Shown: positions 25,338 to 33,736 of the stretch, in pieces
Position numbering within the stretch: the stretch's first letter is position 1
Layout: every line of letters begins with the position of its first letter
Assembly (NCBI RefSeq): GCF_900167445.1
Contig: NZ_FUZT01000001.1
Span: forward strand, 488,995 to 552,994
From: Maledivibacter halophilus
GTDB taxonomy: Bacteria > Bacillota > Clostridia > Peptostreptococcales > Caminicellaceae
Direction of reading: 5' to 3'
DNA length: 64,000 nt
Made by a program: the position numbers and the translations under genes
The notes under the pieces: model-generated
Database searches by the model: none
The model's input: only the letters and a program-made list of their open reading frames with translations
What the model was told of the DNA's origin: nothing

Positions 25338-27158
25338 TTGAATGAAAAAAAGATACATCTTCCTGAAATTAATAAGACTATTAATGTGGCTAACTCTAAA
25401 GACAGCTTGCTGGATTTACTTGCGAAGGAAGAGATTATTATATACTCGCCTTGTGGGGGAAAGGGGACTTGTGGAAAGTGCAAGATTAGAGTAAAAGGCA
25501 GTGTGAATGATATAACTAATGAAGAGAAAAATTTTTTAACTGAAGATGAATTAGAGAATGATATTAGATTAGCCTGTAGGACTTTTATAACAGGATATGC
25601 AGATGTATATCTTCTGGAAGGAAAATTAAGAAATGATTCTAAGAGCAGTCTTGAAACCTTAAAGGAATATAAAGTTAATAACAAGGTTATTAAAAAATAT
25701 ATAAAGATTCATAAGCCAACCCTTGAAAATAACAATTCAGTAGTAGAATGTATAAATAATAGCTTAAAAGATGTTCATATTGATTTAGATATGCTAAGGA
25801 AAATATCTAAGGATATAGATTATTCAAAAAATGTAACAATCACATTATATGATAATGAGCTTATTGATATGGAATACGAAGATACAAGGGACAAAAATTA
25901 TGGTGTGGCCATAGATATAGGTACAACAACTGTTGCATGTTATTTAATGGACTTAAATAATGGTAAGCAAATTAAAGTGTCATCTACACAAAATCCCCAG
26001 GCAGTTTATGGAGCAGATGTAATTTCTAGAATAAATTATTGTTTAGAAAATGAAGAAGGAGTAGAGGTATTAAGTAAAAAAGTAAAAAAAGGGATAGATG
26101 AATTAATAAAAGAGCTGAGTGTAAAGGCCAATATTGATAAAAGACATATATATCAATGTGTATTAGTGGGAAATACAACGATGAATCATTTGTTTATAGG
26201 GTTAAATCCTAAAAGTCTCTCGGCCATGCCCTTTAACCCTGTAATAAAGGATGTAGTAATTGAAAAAGCAAGTAGAATAGGAATAAATAGTATAAATAGT
26301 CATGGTAAAATAGTATTTTTGTCTAATATAGGAGGATTTGTAGGTTCAGATACAGTTGGAGCTATTATATCAGCAGATTTAACCCATGATGTAGATAATA
26401 GCTTAATAATAGACTTAGGAACAAATGGAGAGATAGTATTATCAACTCCTAAAGGAAGATATGCATGTTCAACAGCTGCAGGACCTGCCTTTGAAGGTGC
26501 AAAGATAAAGAATGGTATGCAGGCCTTTAGTGGTGCAATTAATAGTGTCATAATTGAAGATGATATGCATTATACAACTATAGACAATCAGCCAGCTAAA
26601 GGAATTTGTGGATCTGGATTAATAGATATAATAAGCGAATTTATACGTATAGGAATTATAACTGAAGATGGGAAAATAGTGGAACCCCATGTTTTAAATA
26701 ATGAAAAATTATCCAAAAGAATAATCAAAAATGGAAGGAAGAAAGAAGTTATAATTGCATATGATAATGAGACTTACAACAGACAAATAATTACAATAAC
26801 CCAAAAAGATGTCAGAGAACTTCAACTTGCTAAAGGAGCAATTAAGGCGGGAATCAATATTCTACTTAAAGTGGCTGAAGTAAAATTTCAAAATATAGAT
26901 AGAATATTATTGGCAGGAGCCTTTGGAAACTATATAAATAAAGAAAGTGCCAGAAGAATAGGTGTTTTTCCTAATGTTGAGTTGGATAAGATAATTTCTT
27001 TAGGAAATGCTGCTGGTGAAGGAGCCAAATTAGCTTTATGTAATAAAGAGATATTAGATATTAGTAGAAGGGAATATTCATTAGCTACTAAGCATATTGA
27101 AATATCAACTCATCCTGATTTTCAAGATGAGTTTGTCAGTGGCATGTATTTTAAATAA
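25338..27158 (+). CDS. RamA-like reductive activator of corrinoid proteins (ASKHA, DUF4445)
   Basis: A 606-residue protein that reduces inactive Co(II) corrinoid to Co(I), using ATP, for methyltransferase systems. The N-terminal plant-type [2Fe-2S] domain has C39, C45 and C48 in SPCGGKGTCGKCK and Cys in RLACRT near 80. A linker (about 100-185) leads to an actin-like ATPase core beginning GVAIDIGTTTVACYLMD and including LIIDLGTNGEIVL and LLAGAFGNYI. The start is TTG, 9 bases after AGAGGAGG. Position after the corrinoid and methyltransferase genes supports the role. Confidence 0.93.
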   Translation: MNEKKIHLPEINKTINVANSKDSLLDLLAKEEIIIYSPCGGKGTCGKCKIRVKGSVNDITNEEKNFLTEDELENDIRLACRTFITGYADVYLLEGKLRNDSKSSLETLKEYKVNNKVIKKYIKIHKPTLENNNSVVECINNSLKDVHIDLDMLRKISKDIDYSKNVTITLYDNELIDMEYEDTRDKNYGVAIDIGTTTVACYLMDLNNGKQIKVSSTQNPQAVYGADVISRINYCLENEEGVEVLSKKVKKGIDELIKELSVKANIDKRHIYQCVLVGNTTMNHLFIGLNPKSLSAMPFNPVIKDVVIEKASRIGINSINSHGKIVFLSNIGGFVGSDTVGAIISADLTHDVDNSLIIDLGTNGEIVLSTPKGRYACSTAAGPAFEGAKIKNGMQAFSGAINSVIIEDDMHYTTIDNQPAKGICGSGLIDIISEFIRIGIITEDGKIVEPHVLNNEKLSKRIIKNGRKKEVIIAYDNETYNRQIITITQKDVRELQLAKGAIKAGINILLKVAEVKFQNIDRILLAGAFGNYINKESARRIGVFPNVELDKIISLGNAAGEGAKLALCNKEILDISRREYSLATKHIEISTHPDFQDEFVSGMYFK

Positions 27159-27176
27159 TATTGGCAGGTGATGGAA

Positions 27177-27941
27177 ATGAGATTGAAAGCTTTTATATGT
27201 GATGTATTGGCTAGAGAATTTTACTATTGGTCTGCTCTTTCTCCTCATACTATAGATATAGAACTTTTGAGTTCAGAAAACCATGAATATCCAAAGGAGA
27301 TAAATAGAATACTACAAAGTAAAATTGATTGTTTAGATAAAGAGAAACATAAATATGATTATATATTACTTGGCTATGGATTATGCGGAAAGGTTTTGGA
27401 GGGAATTGAAAGTAAAGATATTCCTATGATTATTTCCAGAGCCCATGATTGTATAACTTTTTTTATGGGATCTAAGGAAAAATATAATGAGTATTTTATC
27501 AATAATGCTGGAACAATGTATTATATAGAATCTTGGATAGAACGAAATGGATTGAAAAAAGAAAGAAAAGAATTAGAAGCTATCGGACTTGATGGTACAT
27601 ATGAGGAATATGAAAAAAAATATGGAGAAGAAGGCGCAAAATACTTAATAGAATTGGCAAATGAGTGGAAGAATAAGTACAATAAGGCATTGTATATAGC
27701 ATCGGAGTTAACTAATCAAACATTTAGTAACAATTATGTAAATGAAGTTAAAAAATTGGCTTGTGAGAGGAATTGGTCATTTGATGAAATTAAAGAAAAT
27801 TCCTCATTGATAAAAAAAATGGTTTTTGGTGAGTGGAATGACAAAGAATTTCATATGGTTCCAAGCTTTAGTAAGATATACCAAACTGTTGATGAAAGAA
27901 TAGTGAGCTCTTATGCTTGTGATAATTTAAAAGTTATATAA
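27177..27941 (+). CDS. DUF1638 family protein
   Basis: A 254-residue cytosolic protein matching the DUF1638 pattern, with YDYILLGYGLCG (about 59-70) and RAHDCITFFMGSKEKY near 87-102. The family has no established biochemical function but often sits beside corrinoid methyltransferase genes, as here. Upstream GTG/ATG codons at 27168 and 27171 overlap the AGGTGATGG site, so the ATG at 27177 is preferred. The conserved Cys, His and Asp residues hint at metal or corrinoid binding, which is inference. A strong terminator follows. Confidence 0.82.
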   Translation: MRLKAFICDVLAREFYYWSALSPHTIDIELLSSENHEYPKEINRILQSKIDCLDKEKHKYDYILLGYGLCGKVLEGIESKDIPMIISRAHDCITFFMGSKEKYNEYFINNAGTMYYIESWIERNGLKKERKELEAIGLDGTYEEYEKKYGEEGAKYLIELANEWKNKYNKALYIASELTNQTFSNNYVNEVKKLACERNWSFDEIKENSSLIKKMVFGEWNDKEFHMVPSFSKIYQTVDERIVSSYACDNLKVI

Positions 27942-27992
27942 TAACAAGCCCTTATAGCTAAAAAATTAGCTAAGGGGTTTTGTTATTATATA
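27940..27992. terminator. Bidirectional terminator
   Basis: ATAACAAGCCCTTATAGCTA (27940-27959) pairs, with one bulge, with TAGCTAAGGGGTTTTGTTAT (27967-27986). It separates the convergent DUF1638 and BCCT genes. Confidence 0.88.
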
Positions 27993-28015
27993 ACTATTTC
28001 TACTTTTATAAATAA

Positions 28016-29587
28016 TTATTTATCAAAAACCAGAGTTTCTTCTTTTTCATTTTTAACAATGGGGTTTACATGATGTAGAGAAATTTTTTCTTGTTTAAAG
28101 GCTTTGAAAAGGCTAATTAACATCAGAACCATAATAATTACAAATGGAAAGCTGAGGGCAAAAGATAATGTTTGAACTGCTTGTAATCCTCCAGCAATTA
28201 CGAACATAGAAGCAAGTGCACCTACAATTATACCCCAGAATATTTTTAGGCCATAGAAGGGTTCTAAATCACCACCTGATGTCATCATACTAACAACTAA
28301 TGTGGCACAATCAGCCGAGGTAAGGAAAAAGATTAAGACAACTACCATGGCCAGTAGAGAAAGCAATTGGGATAGTGGAAAGTGATTGAAGGTAACAAAT
28401 ATGGCGCTAGTAAGTTCATTTAAAGTTGCCTGAGTAATTCCCCCTGCACCAAATAATTCTATATGAAGTGCAGAACCACCCATTATACTGAACCAAACAA
28501 AACTTAATAATGATGGAAATACAAATATGCCTAAAAGAAATTCTTTAACAGTTCTTCCTTTGGATATTCTGGCTATGAAACTTCCTACAAATGGAGCCCA
28601 AGTGAGCCACCATGCCCAGTAGAATACAGTCCAAGTTCCTACCCAGTCATACCCCGAATGTTTTGCCACAGTGCCTTGGGCATCTGTAAAAAAGCTCATC
28701 CAAACAATATTTTGCAGATAGTCCCCAACACCTTCTACAAATACTTTTACTATATACTTAGTAGGGCCTATAAACAGTACAAATACCATTAGAAAAAAAG
28801 CAAGTAACATATTTGTATTACTAAGTCTTTTCATACCTTTCTCAATTCCTACTGCTGTTGATAATGTGAATAGAAATGTACATATTATTATAATGATAAT
28901 TGCTGTTGCAACGGTATTTGGTATTCCATATACTAAGTTTAGACCTGTATTTACTTGCATTGCACCTAACCCAAAAGAACTGGCTACCCCAAAGAGAGTG
29001 AGAGTAACAACAAAAGTATCTATAGCTTTTCCAATAGGACCTTTTACCTTTTCACCTATAAGTGGGTAGAAGATTGAACTTATAAGACCAGGCATTCCTT
29101 TTCTAAATTGAAAATATGCAAGAGGAAGGGCCACTGCAGCATAACTAGCCCATGGATGAAATCCCCAATGGAAGAAGGTGTAGTTCATAGCTAATCTTGC
29201 GGACTCTGCTGTACTAGCTGTGCCAAAGGCAGGGTCTGCAAAGTGCATAATTGGTTCAGAAACACTCCAAAATACCAAGCCAATGCCCATTGCACCGCTA
29301 AATAGCATAGCAAACCAGCTTCCCGTACTAAAATCAGGTTTTTCATTATCTTTACTTAGTCTAATTTTTCCATATTTACTAAATGCAATGGCAATGGCAA
29401 CTCCAACAAATAGAGCTTCAGCCAATAAGTAGGCCCATCCAAAGTTAGATATGTAAAAATCAAAAAGCAAGCTAAAGGTATTTTTCATGCCTTCAGGTGA
29501 TAAAATAGACCATGCCACAAAGATAATACAAATAATAGCTGATAACCAAAAAACAAATTTATCGATTTTTCCCCAAAACTTACTCAT
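28016..29587 (-). CDS. BCCT family transporter, sodium-coupled type
   Basis: A 523-residue membrane protein with 12 segments. Helix 3 carries SGAMGIGLVFWSVSEPIMHF (about 97-116) with the GMGIG motif of sodium-dependent betaine carriers. The family signature GTWTVFYWAWWLTWAPFVGSFIARISKGRT is at about 315-344. It lies one base after the MttB-type gene and is translationally linked to it, so the imported substrate is most likely the MttB substrate. Transcription is predicted from the sigma-54 promoter at 31205-31220. Confidence 0.95.
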   Translation of the reverse strand: MSKFWGKIDKFVFWLSAIICIIFVAWSILSPEGMKNTFSLLFDFYISNFGWAYLLAEALFVGVAIAIAFSKYGKIRLSKDNEKPDFSTGSWFAMLFSGAMGIGLVFWSVSEPIMHFADPAFGTASTAESARLAMNYTFFHWGFHPWASYAAVALPLAYFQFRKGMPGLISSIFYPLIGEKVKGPIGKAIDTFVVTLTLFGVASSFGLGAMQVNTGLNLVYGIPNTVATAIIIIIICTFLFTLSTAVGIEKGMKRLSNTNMLLAFFLMVFVLFIGPTKYIVKVFVEGVGDYLQNIVWMSFFTDAQGTVAKHSGYDWVGTWTVFYWAWWLTWAPFVGSFIARISKGRTVKEFLLGIFVFPSLLSFVWFSIMGGSALHIELFGAGGITQATLNELTSAIFVTFNHFPLSQLLSLLAMVVVLIFFLTSADCATLVVSMMTSGGDLEPFYGLKIFWGIIVGALASMFVIAGGLQAVQTLSFALSFPFVIIMVLMLISLFKAFKQEKISLHHVNPIVKNEKEETLVFDK

Positions 29588-29588
29588 A

Positions 29589-31010
29589 TTAGACCTCCAT
29601 TGCAGTCTTGATTTTATCAGAAGCTATTCCAAGGTCTATTAGATAATCAACGAGTTTGGATTGAATATCAGATGAAAATTCAGGCTTTTCATAAATAGAC
29701 AATAGTTTTTCTTTTTTCTTTTCGATATTGGCAAAAATCTTTTCATTGGCTTTTTCGTTTGGGTATGAGCCTCTAATGCCAATTTCTGGAGACCAAGCTT
29801 CATTTCTACAATGTTTAAATGTATGTTCTTTAGTTAAGAATTCTCCCCCTGGGCCCACTTGATTAATAAGATCAACGGCAAGTGATTCTTGATCAGTTTT
29901 TATACCTCTCATAAACCGTTCTACCATATCTATTATTTCTATATCAACAATTAACTGTTCGAAGGACATTGAAGCATAATTGTCTAAAATTCCAGCTCCA
30001 TGGAATATATAGTTGATTCCTTCCATACGAGTTATAAGTAATGACATCATACTTTCATATCCACTTTGTACCGATACACATTTGGCATCATTCAACGTTC
30101 CTCCACCACGTGAAGGAAGTCCATATTCTTTAGCCAATCGTGCAGCGTAGGCTGTACATAAAGCGCCCTCAGGAGCACCTATTGCAAAACTACCTGTCCG
30201 CATATCGGAAGTTGAACTTGCAGAGCCATATATTACAGGAGTTCCCTCTCTAATCATTTGAACGATTGCTATACCTGCCAGTGATTCAGCGCTAGCTTGA
30301 GCAATAGTGCCTGATAATGTTACCGGACCTGTGGTACCTGCCATTACAGCTGGAGCAATAATCATTGGCTGACCATGGCGTGCATAAATTAACATGGTAT
30401 CTAATGTTGTTTGGTCAAATTGCAAAGGACTGGAAGGGTTTAAGATCGTCAAGATTCTAGGCTTCTTGTGTAAATTTTCTTTACCTCCAAAGACGATTCC
30501 GAGCATATCCATAACTGCTTGAGTTTCTTTGGCACCTCCTGGGCCTCCCATTATACATTTATCACTATGAACTAAAGTTGAAAGCAACATTATAGGATAA
30601 CTTTCTGAAGATTTTAAGTCCGTAGGTTGAACTAGGACACCTCCATTAATATTAAATTGATCACTTTCATGAACAATTTTAAGGAAGGTTTTATAATCAT
30701 TAAATAAGGCGGGTCTTGTAGTACCATCTGATTCTGTTACTGCTGGAGCTCCATATGTGGAATTATATTCTGCGTGATTTCCACCTATAAGCATATTATA
30801 TTTTGGATTTCTGGCATAAATTGTAAATTCACTAGGAGCTTTTTTAATCCATTTCATTATCTGATCTTCAGTGAAATAGGCAGTTCTATTTAAAACTTTT
30901 ATTCCATTTTGTTTAATAATTTCCAACACTTCCGAGTTATATAATTTAACACCTGTTTGCTCAAGTATTTTCATTGATGCTGCATGGATATTCCGTAAGT
31001 TTCCTTGCAT
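29589..31010 (-). CDS. MttB-superfamily methyltransferase without pyrrolysine, second copy
   Basis: A 473-residue member of the trimethylamine methyltransferase superfamily, with no internal amber codon. Family segments include AIGAPEGALCTAYAARLAKEYGLPSRGGG (about 276-304) and the C-terminal DLINQVGPGGEFLTKEHTFKH (about 378-398), parallel to DVINEVGPAGNYLSHDHTV in the protein at 895. The two are clearly paralogous but well diverged, suggesting different substrates. It is the first gene of a two-gene operon with a sodium-coupled BCCT carrier. A tertiary/quaternary amine such as a betaine is the likely substrate. Confidence 0.92.
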   Translation of the reverse strand: MQGNLRNIHAASMKILEQTGVKLYNSEVLEIIKQNGIKVLNRTAYFTEDQIMKWIKKAPSEFTIYARNPKYNMLIGGNHAEYNSTYGAPAVTESDGTTRPALFNDYKTFLKIVHESDQFNINGGVLVQPTDLKSSESYPIMLLSTLVHSDKCIMGGPGGAKETQAVMDMLGIVFGGKENLHKKPRILTILNPSSPLQFDQTTLDTMLIYARHGQPMIIAPAVMAGTTGPVTLSGTIAQASAESLAGIAIVQMIREGTPVIYGSASSTSDMRTGSFAIGAPEGALCTAYAARLAKEYGLPSRGGGTLNDAKCVSVQSGYESMMSLLITRMEGINYIFHGAGILDNYASMSFEQLIVDIEIIDMVERFMRGIKTDQESLAVDLINQVGPGGEFLTKEHTFKHCRNEAWSPEIGIRGSYPNEKANEKIFANIEKKKEKLLSIYEKPEFSSDIQSKLVDYLIDLGIASDKIKTAMEV

Positions 31011-31204
31011 GATATATGCCTCCTTTGATAAAATAATTTCATGCTTACCTAATATTTGATCAAATAAACTAGTTTCAATTTACTATAATGGTATTAATTT
31101 TTAAATTATATAGAAATTGAAACGATTATAAATTAATTAAAAATCCCCCCTTTATTAAATGATATAATCAAATGAAATATTTTAAAAATACAGAATATTC
31201 AGAT

Positions 31205-31220
31205 TGCAATTTGTGTGCCA
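31205..31220 (-). promoter_or_regulatory. Sigma-54 promoter of the MttB-BCCT operon
   Basis: Read on the minus strand the sequence is TGGCACACAAATTGCA, a perfect -24/-12 consensus, about 195 bases upstream of the MttB-type start at 31010. Confidence 0.92.
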
Positions 31221-31319
31221 ATTAATTAAATAGGCGTAAAATATAGAATAATCAACTCTTTATGGTTTTTTATCTTTTTTTAGTATTTAAGAAAGTGACA
31301 ACTAATTGTGCAGTTTTAA

Positions 31320-31336
31320 TGCAAATAAATTTTGCA
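31320..31336. promoter_or_regulatory. Enhancer-like 17-bp dyad
   Basis: TGCAAATAAATTTTGCA is a perfect TGCA-N9-TGCA site, 99 bp upstream of the minus-strand sigma-54 promoter. An overlapping shorter dyad TGCAGTTTTAATGCA is at 31309-31323. Confidence 0.65.
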
Positions 31337-31382
31337 TATATATAAAAATAGACAGATGCTTTTTAGAAAGTATAATTATATA

Positions 31383-31482
31383 GATGAGATAATTGCATAA
31401 TACATATAGTAGTCATTTGGAGACTTTAAAATTAGATATAGTAGGTGGGTTTTGCAAAAGGTAACTATGTAATTTCCTTAGA
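31383..31482. repeat. MITE-like element copy
   Basis: Ends ATGAGATAATTGCATAAT and ATGTAATTTCCTTAGAT form inverted repeats. The interior, with GACTTTAAAATTAGATATAGTAG, is like the copies at 41369 and 57286 in orientation. Confidence 0.6.
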
Positions 31483-31698
31483 TAAGAAAAAGAGAAAATA
31501 TAATAAGTTTTTTAAAAAATAACTATAGGGATTTAAATAAAGACTTTAGTTTATACATGTCTAATACTCTCAAAGATCTTAAGTATTTGTATATGTATAA
31601 ACTAAGTTTTACTATATAGATTTCCCATATCAAAACTTAATATATGCATATTAAAATATCCGATATTTCTTGAGAGTTTTGATTTTAAGGTAGTATAT

Positions 31699-32684
31699 TT
31701 ACTTTTTTAGAGGTTGTTTTATGCAATATTTTTTCATTCTATATTGTAAACTTTGCCTTTTTATATCTAGTTGTCGAGCTGTATGTGATATGTTCCAATT
31801 GTTTCTTTGTAAAGCCATCAAAATAACTTGTTCTTCTAAAGCTTCCATGGTATTAGATAATGGTTCGATTTGTAAGGATAAGTTCACATTTGTATTTTGA
31901 TTTAACTTTTCATCAAGCTTGTTTAAAATATGCTCAGGCAGATGTTTAGGTAATACGATAGTTTCATGTTTGCTCATAATATTCATTGCAGATTCTATTG
32001 AGTGCTGAAATTCACGAATATTACCAGGCCATGAGTATTTCATGAACATATCCATTACTTCAGGAGATAAACTGCTTACATTTTTCGATAATTCTCTATT
32101 GTATTTTATAATAAACATTTTTGCTAATAAAGGAATATCATCTTTCCGCTGACGCAAAGGAGGAATTTTAAGATAAACTACGCTTAATCGATAAAACAAA
32201 TCTTCACGTAGTTTTTGTTTTTGTATTGCCAATGTAGGTTCCATATTTATATTAGTAATAATTCTTACATCTATAGGAATTTCTTCAACAGCCCCCACCC
32301 TTCGAACAGTACCTTCTTGTAAGACCCTTAATAGTTTTGATTGAAGTCCCATACTCATGGAATTAAGTTCATCTAATAATAAAGTCCCATTAGTAGCTTG
32401 CTCTAAAAGGCCCATCAGTTCTTTGACTAGCATCATGTATACCTTGAGCAAATAATTCTTTGATTTTTGAATAATCCCGCATAATGGAGACTGCTCCTAT
32501 TACTTCATTATTTCTAAAAAGAGGATATGTATTGAACATTCGCAACGGAAAAATCTAAAAGATCTGCTGCTATTGTATTGATACTAAATATAACATTATT
32601 TCTATGGAGCATAATTGTACCTTGTTGAATTCAAGAGAATATTCCATTAAGTAATTTTTCAGTATCATAGTAGTTTTTTATCAT
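31699..32684 (-). pseudogene. Decayed sigma-54 activator (paralogue of the 8289 gene)
   Basis: Reading from an ATG at 32684 behind a GGAGGA site, the sequence follows the two-PAS activator at 8289. A TGA interrupts at codon 18, then three internal deletions occur. One removes most of the PAS region (about residues 49-199 of the relative), one runs from after KIKEL to FAQSIHNAS (losing Walker A), and one removes the GAFTGA loop region, also shifting frame. The remaining 250-codon frame (31699-32451) covers Walker B through the HTH. Without Walker A and the sigma-54 loop it cannot be a working activator, but the intact HTH could still bind DNA if it were translated. Confidence 0.9.
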
Positions 32685-33039
32685 TATATATTTTCCTCCA
32701 ATAGAGTTATTTTCAAAGGAAATTTAGATTATATAAAATTAATATGATTATATTAATCTTATATATTTGAGCAAATTTCACAATTCTAATTTATCAAAAT
32801 TGAATAATAGATATGAGATAGATTTAGAAATAGTTTCTCTAATTACATATTTTAGCATAAAAGAACGAAATGATTAAGGAATATATTTCTTGTAGGGTAT
32901 TTCAAAATTAAAAAATCAATAAATTTACAATTGCAAATAATTTTTCAAAAGAGGTTAAAAAATTATTCTATGCAAAATAGATTAGATTAAATTGGAGTTA
33001 TTTTAGCAAGTATAATTAAGTGAGCAAATTGCATAATTA
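32685..33039. other. Intergenic region between two broken regulators
   Basis: No gene is present. It contains half-sites resembling the enhancer dyad (TGCAAATAATTTTTCA near 32932-32947, ATGCAAAATAG near 32970-32980) and ends with the left end of a MITE-like element. Confidence 0.5.
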
Positions 33040-33040
33040 C
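33018..33040. repeat. Left end of a MITE-like element at a truncation junction
   Basis: AAGTGAGCAAATTGCATAAT matches the left end of the family. Similarity to the element stops exactly where similarity to the sigma-54 activator gene begins. Confidence 0.65.
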
Positions 33041-33621
33041 TAAACCCCAGAATAATTAGTGCTATTAATTTAGAGCCATTTGAGGCGATAGAAAAAAATT
33101 ATCTACTTAATGATCTATTTTATAGACTTGGTGTAGTTTGTATTAATATACCATCTTTAAATGAAAGAAAAGATGATTTACCACTTTTAACTGAATTTTT
33201 TGTGAAAAAGATATGTAGTAAATTGGGAAAAATAAATAGAAGGGTATCTGAAGATGTTTTAGTTCTATTCAAAAAATATGATTGGCCAGGAAATATACGT
33301 CAATTAGAATATATTATTGAAAGTGCACTTACATTAATTAGAAGCAATGAACCAGAGATATTATTAGAACATTTACCTGAATACTTTAGAATCACATCGG
33401 TCGATAATGAAATAAATTCAATTAAAGAATCAGAAGATGATGATAATGTATCATTGAAAGATGAAATTAATAGAATGGAGAAAAATAGAATTATTCTTAC
33501 ACTTGAACAGACAAATGGAAACATTTCAAAAGCTGCTAAAAAACTTAATATGAGTAGACAAAGTTTGCATTATAGGATGAAAAAATACAAAATAAAGATT
33601 TCTAAGTCAAAAATTTTTTGA
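33040..33621 (+). pseudogene. 5'-truncated sigma-54 activator (paralogue of the 21638 gene)
   Basis: From about base 33043 the frame reads NPRIISAINLEPFEAI and continues to a normal C-terminus, matching residues of about 273-463 of the activator at 21638. The PAS domain, Walker A, sigma-54 loop and Walker B are missing, and no start codon or ribosome-binding site fits the remaining frame well (a GTG at 33202 is the first in frame). The rest of the AAA+ lid and the Fis-type HTH (SKAAKKLNMSRQSLHYRM) is intact. The junction coincides with the end of a MITE-like left terminus, which suggests deletion next to the element. Confidence 0.88.
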
Positions 33622-33660
33622 TTTTCAAAATCACGTAACTATATAATAGATTAAAAAGAA

Positions 33661-33703
33661 ATATAACTTTATAGCATGGATAGCTATAGAGTTATATTTT
33701 GTT
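33661..33703. terminator. Terminator between convergent genes
   Basis: ATATAACTTTATAGC (33661-33675) pairs with GCTATAGAGTTATAT (33683-33697) with one G-U pair; TTTTGTTTT follows. Confidence 0.85.
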
Positions 33704-33736
33704 TTGAAAATATAATAATTCAATTAAGAAAATTTA

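Larger units (their letters stand above)
31011..31698. other. Intergenic region with sigma-54 promoter, dyad and repeats
   Basis: No gene is present. It holds the minus-strand sigma-54 promoter (31205-31220), an enhancer dyad (31320-31336), a MITE-like copy (31383-31482) and a long hairpin with arms TAGTTTATACAT (31548-31559) and ATGTATAAACTA (31593-31604). A further inverted repeat ATCAAAACT/AGTTTTGAT lies near 31629-31681. Confidence 0.65.

Noticed and set aside
31608..31626. 19-base identity with 54156-54174 (TTTACTATATAGATTTCCC)
   Set aside because: The flanks do not align and the first site shows no related coding frame. It is kept only as a possible scrap, since AT-rich chance matches cannot be excluded.
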